This document shows, piece after piece, positions 34,401 to 39,113 of a stretch of DNA of 39,113 nt (within the stretch, counting starts at the first letter, position 1; every line of letters begins with the position of its first letter). The notes under the pieces are model-generated. The model was given only the letters and a program-made list of their open reading frames with translations, ran no database searches and had not been told where the DNA came from. Both the position numbers and the translations under genes were made by a program. The stretch comes from Pelomyxa schiedti (lineage: Eukaryota; Evosea; Pelobiontida; Pelomyxidae), in assembly GCA_020536535.1 (NCBI GenBank), contig JAHLWZ010000951.1:1-39113 (forward strand), written 5' to 3'.

Positions 34401-35736
34401 CCAAATACTAGTACAGACTTGAACTTCATTTCAAATCGTGATGGACAGGATGCAAGTAAAGCACAACCGCCACTTCCACTTGCTCCTCTTCCAACCAACA
34501 CCACTCCAGACTCCTTACCCACATCCTCATCAACATTCCTTACACTCCTTGGAGCTGAAGGGCAATCCAATTCAGTATTTTCCTTTTCGAGCAAAGAAAC
34601 AAGCGTGCCTGTGGGCATACCATCCAACTTCAGCTTTTCCACAAATATTAAACTTGATGCTGCCAAACTGGAGACTGAACCAAATAAAGGCCCAACTTTG
34701 GGAAGCAATAAATCAGACACCAGTTTCTTGGATTCACTTGTACTACAAGATTCAACAAAACGTGCCTCTGATTCCCAAGCCGGCAAATCGGGTATTGACT
34801 TGTTTGGGGAAACCTTGATGGCTCCAAAAGAAGCACCCAAACAAAAGCCCCTGGACTTGGATTTTGTATCTCCAACATTTACCTCGAAGTCAAAAGAAAC
34901 ACCCCAACAAAAGCCTACTGAAGGTATATCCTTCGATTTTGTTTCAGCAGCCGACACACCTTCCTCATCTGCTGACTTTGGTTTCTTTGAAGCAGCACCA
35001 AAACCAAATGCAAGCACCACCAAAATAGACATGGACTTTTTCCCGTCTGATACAAAATTCTTTGGCAACGAGAAGCAGGAAGCACCTAAACCTATTGATG
35101 CAACTTCTTCATTATTCGGCGACAAACCAACACAATCTCCACAACCTACGACCGACTCTCCAATTGCCTCTCCCATTTCCACGATCACGCCACCCAGCCC
35201 CATGGCGCCCTTTCCTTCTCTACTATCGGTCCCACCCCCACCACCATTACAATTACCCACGCCGGAAACAGAAAAACAAGCCGCCTCATTGCCAATGAAG
35301 AACCTCGTCGCAGCAACACCACCCTCAGTTACGGCACCCCCTGTGTCATTAACAACATCCCCTGTCTCGCTAACACTTCCACCTGCCCCACTGCAAGCAG
35401 CACCAGCCGTATCGTTACCAGCACCTCCGGTCTCACAAGATACCACAGTATGTGCATTCACACCCTTTTTCTCCCCAGACCTAACTGATACAAATACAGA
35501 AGTCTGACTGGACCTCCTTCCTTCCCACACTCACGCTGAAACCCACGGCATCATCATTCGAGTCCTTGCTTTCAAAAAGCAGCACCGGCGGCAACAGCAG
35601 CACTCCGCAACAACAATCGAAACCCAAGGCCTCAGTAGCGCCAACTCCGGTGCTTCTTACAGAAGAAGCATTGCTCGCCGGCATACCGGACCTAAGCTTC
35701 ATCATCTCGCCCTCTCTAGTTCTTCCCAATCCCTAA
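28493..35736 (+). CDS. SAPS-domain PP6 regulatory subunit with zinc-ribbon motif and long disordered tail
   Basis: A 20-exon model (first exon 28493-28656, last 35500-35736) keeps phase at all 19 junctions and gives 2065 aa. Residues 1 to about 490 are the SAPS domain: MFWDTIE at the start, then LVEFDDFLQEAKAQNPLI, SYLCTEILCADIKPLLE, VRLQVCRLIGALAAI, DLFFEYPWNSFLHQAVQGI, DYIAHITRIANVI. SAPS proteins target PP6/Sit4-type phosphatases. The remaining 1,570 residues are disordered Ser/Pro/Thr/Glu-rich sequence with aromatic-acidic patches (DWFAHFDSVDF, FGWAEFD, EAQWANF, FDFDAVWTSV). A four-cysteine motif sits in the middle (C1223-x2-C1226, C1240-x2-C1243). Known family members are nearer 1,000 aa, so the tail is unusually long. 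Exon 5 is 24 nt. A two-gene alternative is disfavoured by the unbroken phase. Confidence 0.88.
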
Positions 35737-36129
35737 CCCAGACACAATTCCGATGTAATTACTTTCACCTGTGTTCGGAAAATGTCGATATATTGTTTCT
35801 TATCCCTCATACCGTAGTCACTAGCCCAGATTGACTGGTGTTCGCAATGCTTTTCCCAACTTCCAGGGTTGTGGCCACAAACTTATTTGTCTTTGCTGCA
35901 CCCCTGATTGAAGAGAGCTCTGCGAAAGTCCAACTCCTTGTTGTTGGGTTAATTAGTTGTGGTAGGGATTGGTACAAGAACTTCTTACCTTTTTGGATGA
36001 GGATACGGGGCCTGACTCGTGTGGTGTTTCCAATTCGTGGAGAACTCGTGTGTCTGTGCGAGGTTGTTTGTTGGCAAGTACGTAATGGTTTTGGTTTTTG
36101 GTTTACCTGGGAACCTCAGGCAAAAAGAC
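35737..36129. other. Spacer downstream of the SAPS gene
   Basis: This holds the 3' UTR of the SAPS gene and then sequence with no recognisable gene. A 104-codon open frame (35838-36152, plus) has no known motifs and untypical composition, and I do not call it. Confidence 0.4.
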
Positions 36130-36772
36130 TCAATAATAGCACCGTAGCATAGCGACCTTGCGTTGATGAGGATTGATGGATAATGCGGGTTCTACTGATA
36201 TTGCCGGCATGGATTTGATGGGATGGTGCTGCTTGGTGATGGATTGTTGGGAGTTGGAGTCGGTTGCACAAGAAACATGTTGACTTGCTGCGCGCCTGAT
36301 TCAAGAAAAGAATTGGCTATCTTTTTTTTCATGCACGTTCGAATCAATCCTTCACTTTTGGATCAGAGACGATTGTCTACTTGTATGATACCAAGAAGGA
36401 AGGGGAATGCATTACTCGGTGTTCAGGCAAAAATTACCACAAGTCCTCCAAGAGAATGAGTATTAATACCACTTAAGGAACAGACAATCCATATGCATAC
36501 CTTTGAACTGATGCCGCAAAGAACCGTTCTCGAGATAAATCAACTCATTCCTGGTCTGGGTTTTTCTGCGGGGGCTCATTCTCTTTGGTGAGAGTGTCGC
36601 TTCCACAACGTCTCCCAACTCACTGAAACTTCTCAGTGGATGAATGTGGCTTGGAGGAGGGTCTGAGAGGGTAACCACCAAACGTAGAGTGGATGTGACT
36701 GCAGAATAACCAAGTCGCGAATGGCAGTAACACCAAGACAAGCGGTAGTGGTGTTCGTTGTACTACTTTCAT
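36130..36772 (-). CDS. Possible small secreted or type II membrane protein
   Basis: An ATG at 36772 opens a frame with a classic signal-peptide or anchor profile: MKVVQRTPLPLVLVLLPFAT then WLFCSHIH. A donor gtgagt follows after a STEKFQ stretch. In-phase splicing (about 36543-36611, then 36410-36499 and 36291-36374) leads through NELIYLENGSLRHQFK and VMHSPSFLVSYK to a Ser/Gln/His-rich end at TGA 36130-36132. Total length is about 130 aa. No homology is recognised, and the intron choices are mine. A competing minus-strand open frame lies further upstream (36816-37121). Confidence 0.28.
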
Positions 36773-37628
36773 CAAACAGTTGTCTCGTTCCTGAGGTTAC
36801 ACCTTGTGTGGAAAATCATGTGACTGAGCCCCTATTGGCGGTGATGTGAGAGAAAAAGAGGGAGAGCGTGGTAGTGGAATCTGAAATCCTCACCGCATTT
36901 ATTTTTAGACTAGAATATTCTGACAGTCTTGGCTTCGAAGCCTCGGTTTCACGAGTTTTTTTTGCAGTACTTTTCCCTTCATTTCTCCAACCGCACACCC
37001 AACCACAAACCAGCGTAGCGTACCAAACCCGCGATGCATCGCCACCACAGGACGCAGATCCCTTCTTCCTTGATTTGTTAGTTTGCTTGTTGGACAATTC
37101 AAATTGTGGCATGAATGACATATTGACATTCCGATTTGCCTGCGTGTACCGCTACGCACGGTGTCCAAACACGGCCATTTGGAGACAACAAACGCCGATG
37201 TTCACGTAACCATCAAACTTCTCCCATTGGCGCCGCCAGTTGGGTTTCCTTCTGCAGTGGCATCACTGCATACGAGGGCACAGTTGGCACCCTTCACGTA
37301 CCTCGTACATAGACTTAGACGTAGACTTAGAGATCTTCCCCGTCGCTATCTTATTTCCTAATCCTGTTCCTATTTTCTTATACAATTGCTATTTTCTGGC
37401 CGGGGAAAAGACTCAATACAAACAAAACAAACAAAACAAAAAAAACCAAAACAAAAAACACAAAAACCCGACACCAGAAACACGACACGAACCAACATTT
37501 CACGCTTGTTTGTGGTACCATTTGTCGCAATGGTATCTAATACAACCAAAGTCCCGTTTTTCTTTTCCCCATGTTTTGTTACTCTGTTTTTTTTTGTTCC
37601 GTATAACAATGTTGGGGTTAACTTTGCG
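36773..37628. other. Ambiguous stretch without a supported gene
   Basis: Open frames exist on both strands (minus 36816-37121, with Lys/Ser-rich composition and a plausible gtgagg...caatag intron at about 36833-36896; plus 37240-37570), but none has recognisable motifs. The stretch contains an A-rich AAACA-type low-complexity run (37416-37470) and a T-rich tract near 37557-37600. Confidence 0.35.
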
Positions 37629-37629
37629 T

Positions 37630-38023
37630 AACGTATTCCTAGTACATCGGATCTTGAGTGTTTTTTCTGTGGGGAGAATCTCCAATGCGCAAACTGTGTC
37701 ACGGTTGTTGGCGCACACAACAACCTGACGAGATGGCGAGGCGCGGCTCGTGCACAGAGCCGCACCTCAAGCAAAGCAAGCTCTCCCTGGAGAGCTGTGA
37801 CCCAGGTTTTATATCTGAAAGTTTTCTATCTGGTATTCTAATATCAACTTTCCGACAAAAGAGAGCTGCTGGATATCAGGATTTGCATTTGGATTACAGT
37901 AAGCACACAAGGAGAGGCACCCAATTTTCCCTGCATCACCTGTACGAAGCAACTCATAGGTGTAATCACACTGGGCTCTATGGGCTGAAAGTCACAGATC
38001 AATCAAGGTTGTTGTACACCTGA
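37630..38023 (+). CDS. Possible 3' exons of a gene with a C-x2-C ... C-x2-C motif
   Basis: After a T-rich stretch with an acceptor at about 37640 (attcctag), the plus strand reads DLECFFCGENLQCANCVTVV, a C-x2-C-x5-C-x2-C pattern. It continues to WRAVTQ, where an intron fits (37804-37861, donor gtttta, branch-like ctaat). The next exon carries RAAGYQDLHLDYSKHTRRG. A second intron (37961-38008) joins in phase to LLYT and a TGA at 38021-38023. The upstream part of the gene could not be placed. The four cysteines suggest a small zinc-binding unit; the family is not recognised. The MITE-like element starts 50 bp beyond the stop. Confidence 0.33.
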
Positions 38024-38073
38024 TGGGCCCCCGTGTTTGTTGCACTTCATTGTTTGAGAGTGTTTGTTTTCTG

Positions 38074-38307
38074 GGTGTTTTTACTGTAGAAATTAAATTT
38101 AACTTAACTTAACTTACTTGCACACAGAGAAATCGGAGAGAAGGAGAAGTCACATGAGAAATACAAAGGCTGTGAGAACACTGTGAGGCTGTGAGGTTTG
38201 GAAACTGAGGGAAAAGCAACCTTTGTATTTCTCATGTGACTTCTCCTCTCCAATTTCTCTGTGTGCAAGTAAGTAAAGTTAAATTTAATTTATACAGTAA
38301 AAACACC
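38074..38307. mobile_element. Foldback/MITE-like element with long terminal inverted repeats
   Basis: The left arm (38074-38169) and right arm (38220-38307) are near-perfect reverse complements, both beginning GGTGTTTTTACTGTA when read inward. They share TACTTGCACACAGAGAAAT and GAAGTCACATGAGAAATACA. The left arm has one or more extra TTAAC copies. A 50-bp loop with CTGTGAG repeats separates the arms. No transposase is encoded. Target-site duplications are not obvious by eye. Size and structure fit a non-autonomous DNA transposon or foldback element. Confidence 0.8.
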
Positions 38308-38391
38308 AGGTAACTGCAGCAAGCATCAATCCACTCCACTTCAAAGAAGGAGGTTGACAGGTTATCCTCAATATCGCATATCTGGAGCCCA

Positions 38392-38532
38392 GGGGTGGTC
38401 ATTTTACATAGAGGAAAAACCACAGGAAAATTGTAAAATGACCGCCCCATCGTTTTGAGGGCGGTCGTTTGTCAATAAGGAAAAAATTGTAAAATGACCG
38501 CCCCGGGGTGGTCATTTTACAATTTTTTCCTT
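38392..38532. repeat. Cluster of four palindromic copies of a 17-28 bp motif
   Basis: The motif GGGGTGGTCATTTTACA appears at 38392-38408 and 38505-38521. Its inverse TGTAAAATGACCGCCCC appears at 38432-38448 and 38488-38504. The inner pair abuts with no spacer, and the arms extend to 28 nt each (38477-38532) with one mismatch at the same G/A position in both pairs. A partial extra copy (GGGCGGTC) lies near 38459-38466. It may be nested ends of a second small inverted-repeat element. Confidence 0.8.
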
Positions 38533-38908
38533 TTAATCTCTTAATTATTTTCTTCCTTCTGGGTACCACACCATGCCAGAACGTGGCTGTTGGTTGCCTC
38601 AATCCTTACCGAGCTCATGGTACTCATGGAACTTTAAAAAAATTTTTTTTTTTGCCTGATGTACAAAATGGGCATCAGGCCAGGGCACAGAGGTGAGGGT
38701 AGAGGAGCACAGCGGTGGCACAGAGCACAGATGTGAGATAGAGTGGGGTGTGCAAGGGCAAGAGGGTGGTGGGTGTGGAGGTGAGGTGTATGTCAGTCCT
38801 TCTGGCATCTGGAAAATTGTTGAGTGTGGTGAAGGTAAAAGGGGAGAGGGGATGTAAATTGGTGACAGGCTCTCAGCTACGAAGCTGGCAAGGCACCATC
38901 ATTGTTAT
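38533..38908. other. Repeat-rich spacer without a supported gene
   Basis: There is an A-to-T homopolymer junction at about 38634-38654, a short hairpin CCTGATG...CATCAGG at about 38656-38680, and a G-rich stretch with recurring GCACAGAGGTGAG-like words (38683-38790). No reading frame looks coding. Confidence 0.5.
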
Positions 38909-38910
38909 AA

Positions 38911-38911
38911 C

Positions 38912-38945
<34 letters not shown>
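38911..38945. repeat. (AAT)n microsatellite
   Basis: About eleven perfect AAT units. On the minus strand it reads as a poly-Ile run in an open frame, which I attribute to the repeat. Confidence 0.92.
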
Positions 38946-39113
38946 GAGGTGAGAGACTGAAAAAGAAAAAAAGGAGACACATACCAGTGTTGCTTGTGCC
39001 GGAAATGCCGAAAACGCTCGCACTGTGCAACACTGGGAGGGCTGTTCAAGGTTGAATGGTCAGGAAGAAAAAAAACCTGATATTGGAGGTGAGGCAAGAT
39101 TGAGGGTGTAAAT
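38946..39113. other. Right edge, possible minus-strand exon
   Basis: On the minus strand an open stretch from about 39097 to 38985 (for example VAQCERFRHFRHKQHW) is followed by gtatgtgtct and a T/C-rich tract ending in cag at about 38955, which looks like an exon and intron. There is too little sequence to name or confirm a gene. Confidence 0.25.

Noticed and set aside
38873..39097. Minus-strand open frame with a poly-Ile run
   Set aside because: The run comes from the AAT microsatellite, and a T/C-rich intron-like tract separates it from the only plausible coding part.
1..39113. tRNA, rRNA, riboswitch or CRISPR features
   Set aside because: Reading both strands I saw no cloverleaf with A/B boxes, no rRNA-like blocks and no regularly spaced direct repeats; a covariance-model scan would be the decisive check.

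Overview
This is a piece of a nuclear genome from a compact, intron-rich eukaryote. Most likely it is a unicellular one such as a holozoan or amoebozoan protist, but nothing here fixes the lineage. The evidence is GT-AG introns, mostly about 35-130 nt with many at 39-47 nt, short intergenic gaps, the standard genetic code, and an all-eukaryotic gene set (VPS13, SEC24, HRD1, a SAPS-domain PP6 subunit, and a Sua5 with the two-domain form found in fungi and many protists).

Layout from left to right: a possible gene fragment on the minus strand at the left edge; a 15-bp minisatellite; a Sel1-repeat gene (+, 730-2058); a large NLR-like gene (+, 2180-8054); SUA5 (-, 8132-9361); a 12.4-kb VPS13 gene (-, 9578-22010); SEC24 (+, about 22343-25850); HRD1/synoviolin (-, 25945-28193); a 20-exon SAPS-domain gene (+, 28493-35736). 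The last 3.4 kb is repeat-rich. It holds two weakly supported genes, a 234-bp foldback/MITE-like element (38074-38307), a cluster of palindromic repeats (38392-38532) and an AAT microsatellite. VPS13/SEC24 and HRD1/SAPS are head-to-head pairs that probably share promoter regions. NLR/SUA5 and SEC24/HRD1 are tail-to-tail with gaps under 100 bp.

The most interesting gene is the 1895-aa NLR-like protein. Across four exons with consistent phases it joins a disordered N-terminus, a group-IV (cytosolic PLA2-type) phospholipase domain with its Arg/Ser/Asp active-site residues, a NACHT NTPase with Walker A and B motifs, an ankyrin-like linker and about 15 cysteine-type leucine-rich repeats. This is the layout of an innate-immunity or cell-death NLR whose effector would be a lipid hydrolase. 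Its LRR array also lies in an abrupt GC-rich island inside one exon.

The other genes are housekeeping: tRNA t6A synthesis (SUA5), bulk lipid transfer (VPS13), COPII cargo selection (SEC24), ERAD ubiquitin ligation (HRD1) and PP6 regulation (SAPS). Several act at the ER, but I see no reason to call this a functional cluster. Exon models were spliced by hand from reading-frame phase and family conservation; those for the NLR, SEC24 and SAPS genes stay in phase across every junction.
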